Source: Rhodospirillales bacterium
GTDB taxonomy: Bacteria > Pseudomonadota > Alphaproteobacteria > ATCC43930 > CGMCC-115725
Direction: 5' to 3'
DNA: 64,000 nt
NCBI GenBank assembly: GCA_028288725.1
Contig: JAQGIC010000072.1
Span: 30,447-94,446, forward strand
Part shown: one piece after another, positions 1 through 7,005 of the stretch
How the letters are laid out: each line of letters begins with the position of its first letter
How positions within the stretch are numbered: position 1 is the first letter of the stretch
Program-made: the position numbers and the translations under genes
The notes under the pieces: generated by a model
The model's database searches: none
Seen by the model: only the letters and a program-made list of their open reading frames with translations
What the model was told of the DNA's origin: nothing

Positions 1-177
1 TCAGCGGCGTCGGAAACAGTGAATTGATTTCCAGATTCTGAGTGGCGAAAGGCATGGGCGAGGGTCCGTTCCGGCTGCGGCAATGGGGCGAGCCTAAGGC
101 GGCTTGGTTAATGCCCGGCTAAGGCCTTCGGCGACGCGAATCGAATAGAACCGCCAAGCAACCTTCGCGGGTGACGA
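1..177. other. Leading intergenic stretch, no gene seen
   Basis: No reading frame here has a credible start, ribosome site or family resemblance. The frame on the minus strand that ends at base 1 meets a stop within about 90 bases. The stretch lies upstream of the promoter of the lactonase gene and may hold further regulatory sequence, but I see no clear motif in it. Confidence 0.5.
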
Positions 178-206
178 TTGACGCCACGCCCGCTGCACGC
201 TAGCAT
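178..206 (+). promoter_or_regulatory. Sigma-70-type promoter of the lactonase gene
   Basis: TTGACG at 178-183, a 17-base spacer, and TAGCAT at 201-206 match the usual alphaproteobacterial housekeeping promoter. The start of transcription would fall near base 213, inside the dyad operator that begins at 207. The leader before the ATG at 372 would be about 160 bases. The assignment rests on consensus match only. Confidence 0.55.
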
Positions 207-244
207 ATCCGGCATACCGGAGTTATGTCCGATATTTCGGACAC
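207..244 (+). promoter_or_regulatory. Duplicated dyad operator, copy 1
   Basis: Two 14-base dyads, TCCGGCATACCGGA at 208-221 and TCCGATATTTCGGA at 228-241, are separated by six bases. The block starts one base after the -10 box, so a bound repressor would block the promoter. Read in gene orientation it is identical at 31 of 38 positions to the block at 3654-3691 upstream of the oxidase gene. The GTATA-like core resembles sites of FadR-type GntR regulators, but no regulator gene lies nearby and the binding protein is unknown. Confidence 0.6.
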
Positions 245-371
245 CAAGGCCTGGCAGCATGTTCGCGAGCACATGACCCGCAAAGGGGCAGGGCCAACAT
301 CAAATCCGGTTTCGTCCGCATCTTCCCTGCGCAGAACCAAGGCCGAGAGGTCGACAGCGGAGGGATGGATC

Positions 372-1613
372 ATGACCAAGAACACTCGAAACGACTCGGT
401 GCTCAAAGGTTTCTCGCGTCGCGAACTGATCGCCGGCGCGGCGGCGGTGACGGCGGCGAGCCTGGCGCCGAAGACATTGTATGCGGCTGCGGCCGCACCG
501 CAGCTCTACGGCGGCGGCGTGCTGGCCTATGCCGGCTGTTATACGCCCAACGGCGGCGGCATCTACCTGTTCAACGTCAACCTCCGGACCGGGGGCCTGA
601 CACAGCTGAAACTGTTCGCCGGTATCGCCAACCCGTCCTGGATCAGTTTCGATCTCAGCCGCCGGTATCTTTATGCCGCCAACGAGATCGCCAATTTCAA
701 CGGGACGACCAGCGGCTCGGTCAGCGCCTTTCGCATCGATCGCCAGAATGGCGATCTGACGCCGCTGAATGCGGTGAGCTCCCAGGGGGCCTCGCCGGTC
801 CATCTCAACCCGCACCCGTCGGGTAAATTCCTGTTCGTCGCGAACTACGGCGGCGGCTCGATCGCGGTGCTGCCGATCCGGTCCGACGGCAGTCTGGGAG
901 CGGCGACCGACGTCAAGCTCGACAGCGGCAATATCGGGCCGACGACGCCGACCGGCGCGCCGCCGGGCAGTTTCGCCGACAGCGGCCATGATGCGCCCCA
1001 TGCCCACTTCATCCATAGCGATCCCTCGGGCCAGTTCGTGCTGCACGTCGATCTGGGACAGGACCGGATCTATTCCTGGCGCTTCAACGAGGCGGCCGGC
1101 ACCCTGTCGCCGGCCGCGGTGCCCTTCACCAGCCTGCCGCCCGGCGCCGGCCCGCGCCATCTGGCGTTTCATCCCAATGGCCGCCAGGTCTATGTCCTGA
1201 CCGAGGAAAGCTCGACCCTGTCCGCCTATGGCTATAACGGCCGCACGGGCGCCCTGACCCCGCTGCAGACCGTATCGGCGTTGCCGTCCGGCTTCGTCGG
1301 CACCAGCTATGGCTCGGAAGTCGGTCTGTCGGCCGATGGCCGCTTTCTCTATGCCGCCAACCGTCTCCACGACAGCATCGCCACGTTCGCCATCGACGCG
1401 GGCGGGGGCCTGACCCTGGTCGGCCATACCCAGACCGAAGGCGACTATCCGCGCAGCTTCGCGATCGACCCGACCGGCCATTTCTTCTACGCGACGAACC
1501 AGCGCAGCGACGCGATCACCATCTTCCGGCTCGACCCCGAGACCGGCAGGCCCGTGTTCACCGGTCAATATGTTCCGGTCGGCAGCCCGGCGCGGCTGGC
1601 CTTTCTGATCTAG
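372..1613 (+). CDS. Tat-exported lactonase, seven-bladed beta-propeller family
   Basis: The protein of 413 residues belongs to the lactonase beta-propeller family (6-phosphogluconolactonase/YbhE type), whose members open sugar lactones or are uncharacterised propellers. A twin-arginine signal (SRREL, Arg16-Arg17, then an Ala-rich stretch to about residue 38) predicts export to the periplasm, which argues against a cytoplasmic pentose-phosphate role. Propeller blades recur in the form 'SGKFLFVANY...GSIAVLPI'. I chose the ATG at 372 because a GGAGGG ribosome site precedes it and the Tat signal starts there. An in-frame ATG at 225 lies inside the operator and is unlikely. The gene converges on a flavoprotein oxidase gene with the same operator upstream, so its substrate may be the lactone made by that oxidase. 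That link is inference. Confidence 0.85.
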   Translation: MTKNTRNDSVLKGFSRRELIAGAAAVTAASLAPKTLYAAAAAPQLYGGGVLAYAGCYTPNGGGIYLFNVNLRTGGLTQLKLFAGIANPSWISFDLSRRYLYAANEIANFNGTTSGSVSAFRIDRQNGDLTPLNAVSSQGASPVHLNPHPSGKFLFVANYGGGSIAVLPIRSDGSLGAATDVKLDSGNIGPTTPTGAPPGSFADSGHDAPHAHFIHSDPSGQFVLHVDLGQDRIYSWRFNEAAGTLSPAAVPFTSLPPGAGPRHLAFHPNGRQVYVLTEESSTLSAYGYNGRTGALTPLQTVSALPSGFVGTSYGSEVGLSADGRFLYAANRLHDSIATFAIDAGGGLTLVGHTQTEGDYPRSFAIDPTGHFFYATNQRSDAITIFRLDPETGRPVFTGQYVPVGSPARLAFLI

Positions 1614-1726
1614 AGCCTGATCCGATCAAACCGGCTCGGTTTGATCGGTGAATCAGTCTCTAAATATATGATTTAGAGGGCGATTCAGACATGAGGTCGG
1701 TCCGACCTCATGTCATCGCGCTCTAG
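1611..1726. repeat. Compound palindromic intergenic element with three hairpins
   Basis: Three adjacent hairpins fill the gap between the two convergent genes. Stem 1 is CCGATCAAACCG (1622-1633) with its exact complement at 1637-1648. Stem 2 pairs 1649-1665 with 1671-1687 (three mismatches, inner CTCTAAAT exact). Stem 3 is GACATGAGGTCGG (1688-1700) with its exact complement at 1702-1714. The ends are TAGAGC and GCTCTA, also inverted. The layout resembles repeats that end in TAGAGC in other Alphaproteobacteria. It may also end transcription from both sides, though there is no T-run. Confidence 0.7.
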
Positions 1727-1765
1727 GACAAGGCGCGGGCGACCAAGTCGCCCGCGCTTCCCCCG

Positions 1766-3439
1766 TCAGGCCACCGGGATGGATTGGCTGTGATGGAAGC
1801 GGTTGTTCGGGTCCCAGGCGTGTTTGGCTTGGATCAGCCGGGGCAGGTTGCCGCCGTAATAAAGCCGAAGCGCCGTCGATGGCCCCGCTCGGTTGAGATC
1901 GACGTCCGGATAGTTCACGTAACAGCCGTCGACATTGTTGGTCGGGTCCCTGGCGGGATCGGGGATGCCGCCATAGGCGCCGTACATCTCGCCATAGAAG
2001 TCGCGGATCCAGGCGATGTGATTGTCGCCATTGGCGCTCGGGCCCTCGGTCTGGTCCTGCCAATAGGTCTGGTATTGCAGCTTGAAGATCGAGCTGCGCT
2101 GCCACACCGCCGTCGCCGTGGGCGCCACGGCATTGATCTGGCCGGCGTAGCTATCGACCTGAACCAGCGAGGCGGAAAGGTCGACCGCCTTGCCGGATCC
2201 GTCGGTGCGGGTCTGGGTCAGGTATTTGTAGATCGTCTGGATCTGGGCCGCCGGAAAGCCGGCGCGCATGTAGGCGGACTTGTACTTGCCTTTCTGATTG
2301 TCGCCGGAGCCGTTCAGGTCCTGCACGACTTCCCACCAGCGATAGTTGACATAGGCCTCGGAACTGGGCGCCGCGACCGGATGGCCGATGACCGCACCCC
2401 GGGGCGCCACGACGTTGGCGACGCCGTGTTTCGCCAGCAGGCCGTTCACCTGGGGCATGACCGTGCTCGATCCGATCGGGCCGTCGTAGTTGGCCTGGAC
2501 GATGATCTTCACCTGTCCGGCGCTAGCGTGGTTGAGCTTCAGCAGGCCGAAGATGCTGTTGCCGCCGTTCCGTGTCAGATCCTCGAAGAACGTGAGAATG
2601 CCGCCCAGATAGGAGGCGCCGCCGCCGGCGATGATGTCGGTCCAGTTCCAGGCCAGCACGATCAGTTCGGCGTTCTGCGGTGCTGTCGGCAGGGTCTGGA
2701 ATTCATAGCGGGTGATGATGCCGAAATTGCCGCCGCCGCCGCCGGTATGTGCCCAATAGAGCAGCTGATCATTGGGATCGGTCGATTTATTCGTGACCTG
2801 ATTGAGCTGGACCTTGTCGCCCTGGCCGACGGTCGCGACCGTCACCCCGGTCAGCCAGTCGACCGTCAGGCCGAAGGCGCGGGACATCAGCCCGTAGCCG
2901 CCGCCGCAGATATGGCCGCCGAGGCCGACCGAGTAGCAGGAGCCGGCCGGCAGGGTCTTGCCGAATTGCCAGTAGAGGTGCCGATAGAGATCCCAGGTCG
3001 TCCCGCCGGCCTGAGCGAAATAGCAGCCGCGGGCCTGGTCATAGCCGATGGCATTCAGCAGGCTGACGTCGATGATCGCCCGCGTGTCGGCGTTGAAGAC
3101 GAAATCCTCGTAGCAATGCCCGCCGCCGCGCACGCGGAAGTTCTGCGCCCAGCCGCCGCCGATCACATTGGCGAGCGCTTCGGCCGCGCCATGTTCGGTC
3201 AAAGGCACGAAGACGACCGCGGCATTGGGCGCGGTCCAGCGGCGGTTGAACCCCTGGGTGAGGCCGCGGAACTGCGGGCTCGACGGGTTGAGGATCAAGA
3301 GATCCGTCCCGGCCGAGCCGCCTGCCGCCGCGACGAGTTCGGCCTTGGCCTGTGCCTGCGACTTGCCGCTGAGGGCCAGCAGCCCGGCCATGGTGCCGGC
3401 GCCCGCAGCACCGGCTTTCAGGAAATGACGTCGTTCCAT
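1766..3439 (-). CDS. Tat-exported FAD-linked oxidase, berberine-bridge type, with bicovalent FAD
   Basis: The 557-residue protein has a Tat signal (RRHFLKAG near the N-terminus, Ala-rich to about residue 33), a PCMH-type FAD domain and a C-terminal BBE domain (pattern YxNYxDxDL, then DPNNRFHHSQSIP). Both covalent FAD anchors are visible: His108 in RGGGHCYED and Cys168 in AGSCYSVGLGGH. They are 60 residues apart, as in gluco-oligosaccharide oxidase. Such enzymes oxidise sugars at the anomeric carbon to lactones, or alkaloids and alcohols, and reduce oxygen to hydrogen peroxide. The ATG at 3439 follows an AGGAGGAAACAAG ribosome site; a longer frame exists but lacks one. The same 38-base operator as for the convergent lactonase gene lies about 220 bases upstream. 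The substrate is not known from sequence. Confidence 0.88.
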   Translation of the reverse strand: MERRHFLKAGAAGAGTMAGLLALSGKSQAQAKAELVAAAGGSAGTDLLILNPSSPQFRGLTQGFNRRWTAPNAAVVFVPLTEHGAAEALANVIGGGWAQNFRVRGGGHCYEDFVFNADTRAIIDVSLLNAIGYDQARGCYFAQAGGTTWDLYRHLYWQFGKTLPAGSCYSVGLGGHICGGGYGLMSRAFGLTVDWLTGVTVATVGQGDKVQLNQVTNKSTDPNDQLLYWAHTGGGGGNFGIITRYEFQTLPTAPQNAELIVLAWNWTDIIAGGGASYLGGILTFFEDLTRNGGNSIFGLLKLNHASAGQVKIIVQANYDGPIGSSTVMPQVNGLLAKHGVANVVAPRGAVIGHPVAAPSSEAYVNYRWWEVVQDLNGSGDNQKGKYKSAYMRAGFPAAQIQTIYKYLTQTRTDGSGKAVDLSASLVQVDSYAGQINAVAPTATAVWQRSSIFKLQYQTYWQDQTEGPSANGDNHIAWIRDFYGEMYGAYGGIPDPARDPTNNVDGCYVNYPDVDLNRAGPSTALRLYYGGNLPRLIQAKHAWDPNNRFHHSQSIPVA

Positions 3440-3653
3440 CTTGTTTCCTCCTGTGACGAAGCCTCCTTTCCGCACCCTCTAGAGCTGCGGATGTCCGAAC
3501 GTTCCAGGCAAGCGGGTTCGACAACCCTAGAGAGATTTCTCTCGATTGGTGGGAAGCGATAAATGCAAGACCGGGCCCTCGGCGCGGGTCATTGCATCGG
3601 ATAGATTCGGACGATCGGCCAAACGCTATCGGTTCGGCCAAAGCAACGACCGT

Positions 3654-3691
3654 GTGTCCGGTATATCGGACTTAAATCCTGTATAGCGGAT
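3654..3691 (-). promoter_or_regulatory. Duplicated dyad operator, copy 2
   Basis: TCCGGTATATCGGA (3657-3670) and the weaker TCCTGTATAGCGGA (3677-3690) repeat with the same 20-base period as copy 1. On the minus strand the 38-base block matches copy 1 at 31 positions. A convincing -35/-10 pair is not visible here, although TATACA inside the block could be a -10 box. A 9-base direct repeat, TCGGCCAAA, occurs downstream in the leader at 3615 and 3634. Confidence 0.55.
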
Positions 3692-3751
3692 GACAGAGAG
3701 GTTAAGCGCGACACCTGAAGGTTGCAACAACTTTTGGCGGTCGACCGTCTA

Positions 3752-4055
3752 TCCCGCTTTACGCCGTTCCGCGCGCGCACGCGTTGTGGGTGCGACGATC
3801 AGCAGGGCATCGTCGCCGCGACTACATCGCCGCCCATTTCAAGGACAAGAGGGTCGCGGTCCTGAATGACAAGAGTTCCCACGGCCCGGGGCTGGCCCAG
3901 GAGACGCAGAAGCGTTTGAAGGCGCTGGGCATCGAGCCGGCAAGGCCGATACCGTGCTGGGCACCATAGGCTTCGCCGCCAAGGGCGATGTGACCGCACG
4001 CGGCTATGTCGTTTATCGTTGGCACGCCGGCAACTACGACTACGCGGTGGATTGA
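3752..4055 (+). pseudogene. Remnant of a LivK-type branched-chain amino-acid binding-protein gene
   Basis: Pieces of one family sit in three frames. The first reads TRCGCDDQQGIVAA (codons ending near 3820), matching the conserved CGRDDQQG segment of Leu/Ile/Val-binding proteins. A frameshift near 3820 leads into DYIAAHFKDKRVAVLNDKS and GLAQETQKRLKALGIEP (to about 3941). A second break jumps to a C-terminal piece (3942-4055) reading KADTVLGTIGFAAKGDVT and ending in a Trp-His-Ala-Gly-Asn-Tyr tail with a stop. Roughly 100 or more residues are missing between the last two pieces, and the N-terminal half is absent. No product is expected. The decayed tail overlaps the end of the VOC gene on the other strand. 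Confidence 0.8.
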
Positions 4056-4426
4056 AGCAGATCCCACCGGTTGCCGTAGAGATCCTCGAACACCGCGACG
4101 GTGCCGTAGGACTCCGTTCGCGGTGCGTCGAGGAAGCGTACGCCTTGGGCGCTCATCCGTTGATGGTCGCGCTGAAAATCGTCGGTGTGCAGAAACAGAA
4201 AGACGCGTCCGCCGGTCTGGTCGCCGATCCGCGCCGCCTGGTCCGGCGTCGCCGCCTTGGCCAGCAGCAGCCGGGCCTCGGCGCTGCCCGGTGGGGCGAC
4301 GAGGACCCAACGCTTGTCGGGTCCTTGCACCGTGTCTTCGATCAGGGTGAAGCCCAGCTTGCCGACATAGAACGCCAGCGCCTCGTCATAGTCGCGGACG
4401 ACGAGGGCAAGGGCGCCGATATGCAT
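4040..4426 (-). CDS. VOC superfamily (glyoxalase/bleomycin-resistance type) protein
   Basis: A 128-residue protein with the two beta-alpha-beta-beta-beta halves of the vicinal-oxygen-chelate fold. It starts MHIGALALVVRDYDEALAFY, has the middle segment VFLFLHTDDFQRD, and ends with the typical VFEDLYGNRWDLLQ. Members are metal-dependent lyases, isomerases or dioxygenases, or binding proteins. The substrate cannot be told. The start ATG overlaps the TGA of the upstream SDR gene by one base (TGATG), so the two are translationally coupled and probably act together. Confidence 0.85.
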   Translation of the reverse strand: MHIGALALVVRDYDEALAFYVGKLGFTLIEDTVQGPDKRWVLVAPPGSAEARLLLAKAATPDQAARIGDQTGGRVFLFLHTDDFQRDHQRMSAQGVRFLDAPRTESYGTVAVFEDLYGNRWDLLQSTA

Positions 4427-5190
4427 CAGATGCAGCGGCCGCCATCGACCTCGAGCGCCACGCCGGTCAGGAACGACCCCTCGTCGGACGCGAGATAGAG
4501 CGCCGCGTTGGCGATGTCGGTCGGTGTCGACAGGCGGCCGATCGGAACGCTGGCGCGGAATTTCTCGCGCAGCTCCGGTGTGTCGCCGCCCATGAATTGG
4601 CCCAGCAGCGGCGTCTCGCCGGCGACCGGGCAGATCGCATTGACGCGGATATTTTCCGGCGCCAGCTCGATCGCCATCGCCTTGGTCAGCGAGATCGCGG
4701 CGCCTTTGGAGCCGTTGTACCAGGCGAGGCCGGGCCTGGGCCTGAGGCCGGCGGTCGACGCGGTATTGATGATCACGCCGCCGCCGCCCTGGCGCCGGAA
4801 TACCGGCAGGACATGGATGGCCGACAGATAGATCGATTTGACGTTGACCGCGAAGATCCGGTCGAACTCGGCCTCGCCGACTTCGGTCATCGGCCGGTTG
4901 AGATGGGTGATGCCGGCATTGTTGATCATGATGTCGATGCGGCCGTGATAATCGAGCGCCGCCGCGATCAGGCCCGCGACGGAGGCATCGGACGCGACAT
5001 CGGTCTGATGGAAGCAGGCGGTCGCCGCGCGATGTTTCTTGTCGATTTCGGCACAGACGCGCATGCCGCCCTGGGCCTGGATGTCGGCGATGACCAGCCT
5101 GGCACCCTCGTCGGCGAAGCGCTTGGCGATGCCCTCGCCGAAGCCCGAACCGCCGCCGGTCACGATGGCGACCTTGTCTTTCAACCGCAT
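4426..5190 (-). CDS. Short-chain dehydrogenase/reductase
   Basis: A 254-residue classical SDR. It has the cofactor-binding TGGGSGFG at residues 11-18, NNAG at 90-93, and the catalytic Ser145, Tyr158 and Lys162 (YNGSK). Asp36 after the second strand (VIADI) favours NAD(H) over NADP(H). It would oxidise a hydroxyl or reduce a keto group on an unknown substrate in the cytoplasm. A GGGAGGAAAACGGC ribosome site precedes the ATG. It is the first gene of a two-gene unit with the VOC gene. Confidence 0.88.
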   Translation of the reverse strand: MRLKDKVAIVTGGGSGFGEGIAKRFADEGARLVIADIQAQGGMRVCAEIDKKHRAATACFHQTDVASDASVAGLIAAALDYHGRIDIMINNAGITHLNRPMTEVGEAEFDRIFAVNVKSIYLSAIHVLPVFRRQGGGGVIINTASTAGLRPRPGLAWYNGSKGAAISLTKAMAIELAPENIRVNAICPVAGETPLLGQFMGGDTPELREKFRASVPIGRLSTPTDIANAALYLASDEGSFLTGVALEVDGGRCI

Positions 5191-5276
5191 GCCGTTTTCC
5201 TCCCGCTCATTTCGTCTGAGTATGGAGCCATCTGGTGGAATGGTGAAGCGGCGGGATCACTCCGCGTCGACGCGGA

Positions 5277-6002
5277 TCAGCCCCCGACGAACGGCGCCCA
5301 ACCCTTGGCGCCCAGCGCCTCCAAAGGCTGGAAGCGGGTCTTGTAGGCCATCTTGCGGCTGCCGGCGATCCAGTAGCCCAGATAGACATAGGGTCGGCCG
5401 AGCGCCTGGGCGCGCCGGATCAGCTCGACCACCAGCCAGGTCCCCAGGCTGCGCTTGGGCTGATCCGGGTCGTAGAAACTATAGACGGCCGAGGCGCCGT
5501 CATCGAGGTCGTCGGTCAGGCAGACGCCGACCAGATTGCCGGTGCGCTCGCGCAGCGTCACGAGCCGGGTCGAAACCGGGCTGTCCTCGATCATCGCGCG
5601 ATAATCGCTGAAGCCCATGTTGGCCATGTCGCTTTCGGCGTGCCGGGCGAGCTGGTAGCGGGTGAACAGCCGGAACTGCTCGACCGAGCCGTGGGGGGCG
5701 ACCGTCTCGACCATGAGGTCGGCATTGGCGGCGGCCAGCCGCTTGATCGAGCGGCCCTGGACGAAGCCGGCGACATCGACCCGGACCGGCACGCAGGCGG
5801 TACAGGTCGGGCAGGCCGGCCGATAGGCCAGCTGATGCGACCGGCGAAACCCGGCGCGGGACAGATCGTTATAGAGCGCCTGCGGTGCGGCGCCGCCCAG
5901 TTCGGTGATGACCTTGCGCTCGATGAACCCGTCCAGATAAGGGCAGGGCTGTGAACTCGTCCGGTAAAAATGATGCAGCGGAGAGACGAGCGGCTTGTTC
6001 AT
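5277..6002 (-). CDS. bpt: Aspartate/glutamate leucyltransferase (arginyl-tRNA--protein transferase family)
   Basis: A 241-residue enzyme that moves an amino acid from aminoacyl-tRNA to the N-terminus of proteins starting with Asp or Glu, marking them for ClpAP. The N-terminal domain has the Cys motif CPTCTACVPVRVDV and the usual opening 'HHFYRTSSQPCPYL'. The C-terminal GNAT-like half has SAVYSFYDPD and YVYLGYWI. The ATG at 6002 fits the family start; a longer frame would run into the upstream gene. It starts 13 bases after the alpha-E gene, with no clear ribosome site, so it is probably read through from that gene. Confidence 0.9.
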   Translation of the reverse strand: MNKPLVSPLHHFYRTSSQPCPYLDGFIERKVITELGGAAPQALYNDLSRAGFRRSHQLAYRPACPTCTACVPVRVDVAGFVQGRSIKRLAAANADLMVETVAPHGSVEQFRLFTRYQLARHAESDMANMGFSDYRAMIEDSPVSTRLVTLRERTGNLVGVCLTDDLDDGASAVYSFYDPDQPKRSLGTWLVVELIRRAQALGRPYVYLGYWIAGSRKMAYKTRFQPLEALGAKGWAPFVGG

Positions 6003-6015
6003 CGTGGGGCAATGC

Positions 6016-7005
6016 CTATTGCGACGGTGACAGGGCCTCGGCATCGGGCACCGTCGGCAGCGCGCCGAAGAAGGCGACCGCCAGATGGTTCGTGATGTCG
6101 GACAATTGGCATTGTATCAGATCGATGAACTCATGCAGCCCCGCGTGCAGAATCTCGTCGATCGTCTTGGTCGAGAGGATGGCGTGCAACTCGTCGACGG
6201 AACTGCAGGCATCCGTGCCGCCGCGCAGCGAATAGCGCGAGCGGAGTTCGCTGAGATTGGTATCGACCTCGCGCAGGCAGAGATAGACCGAGCGGGGGAA
6301 ACGGTGGTTCAGCAGCAGGAAGCCCGCGACGCGCGCCGGCGTGATGCCGTTCGAATGCAGTCGCCGGAAGGCATGATAGCCCGCGGCCGAGCGCAGCAGC
6401 GCGCTCCATTGGCTGGCGTCGATCGGCGAGCCGACATCGGCCGTCTTCGGCAGCAGCAGGTGGTATTTGATGTCGAGCAGGCGCGTCGTCTGATCGGCGC
6501 GCTCGATATAGCGGCCGAGCTGATAGAAATACCAACCCTGGTCCCGGAAGAACGTGCCCTCGGTAATGCCGGTATGGGTCTGGCAGGATTCCTTGATCCA
6601 GGACAGCAGCCGGGTCATGGCGCCGGGCGCCAGCTCGGCTTTGTCGATTGCCTTCAGGCGGTTGTAGAAGACGTTGAGCTGGACCCACATCTCGGTCGAG
6701 ATCAGGGGCCGCAGCGTGCGCGCATTCTCGCGCGCCGCCCGGATCGCCCAGATGATCGAGGTCGGGTTCTCGATGTCGGTCACATAGAACCGGATCACCG
6801 CGTCGGCGGTGGCGATCGGGTGCTTTTCGAAGAATCGCTTCTCGTCGGCGTGCAACTGGACGATCGACAGCCAGTTCTGGCTGCCGCGCGCATCGCGGCT
6901 GAACGTCTCGTTGACGTCGAGAATGCGGGCAAGGTCCTCGGCGCGCTCGACGAAGCGAGCGAGCCAGAAGATGCATTCGGCATAGCGGGAGAGGAGGCTA
7001 CTCAA
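6016..7005 (-). CDS. Alpha-E domain protein (DUF403)
   Basis: A protein of about 329 residues, all helical, of the alpha-E family. The family opening is 'LLSRYAECIFWLARFVERAEDLARIL', rich in Arg and Glu. I set the start at a TTG (7005) because family members begin two or three residues before the SRxAExxFWLARYxERAE motif. Another TTG at 7053 would add 16 residues. It overlaps the end of the ATP-grasp gene by eight bases. Alpha-E genes nearly always sit beside a permuted ATP-grasp gene and are thought to work with it in making or modifying a peptide, but no reaction has been established to my knowledge. Confidence 0.85.
   Translation of the reverse strand: MSSLLSRYAECIFWLARFVERAEDLARILDVNETFSRDARGSQNWLSIVQLHADEKRFFEKHPIATADAVIRFYVTDIENPTSIIWAIRAARENARTLRPLISTEMWVQLNVFYNRLKAIDKAELAPGAMTRLLSWIKESCQTHTGITEGTFFRDQGWYFYQLGRYIERADQTTRLLDIKYHLLLPKTADVGSPIDASQWSALLRSAAGYHAFRRLHSNGITPARVAGFLLLNHRFPRSVYLCLREVDTNLSELRSRYSLRGGTDACSSVDELHAILSTKTIDEILHAGLHEFIDLIQCQLSDITNHLAVAFFGALPTVPDAEALSPSQ

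Noticed and set aside
225..371. In-frame N-terminal extension of the lactonase starting at the ATG at 225
   Set aside because: The ATG lies inside the operator block and downstream of the promoter, has no ribosome site, and would bury the Tat signal 49 residues inside the protein.
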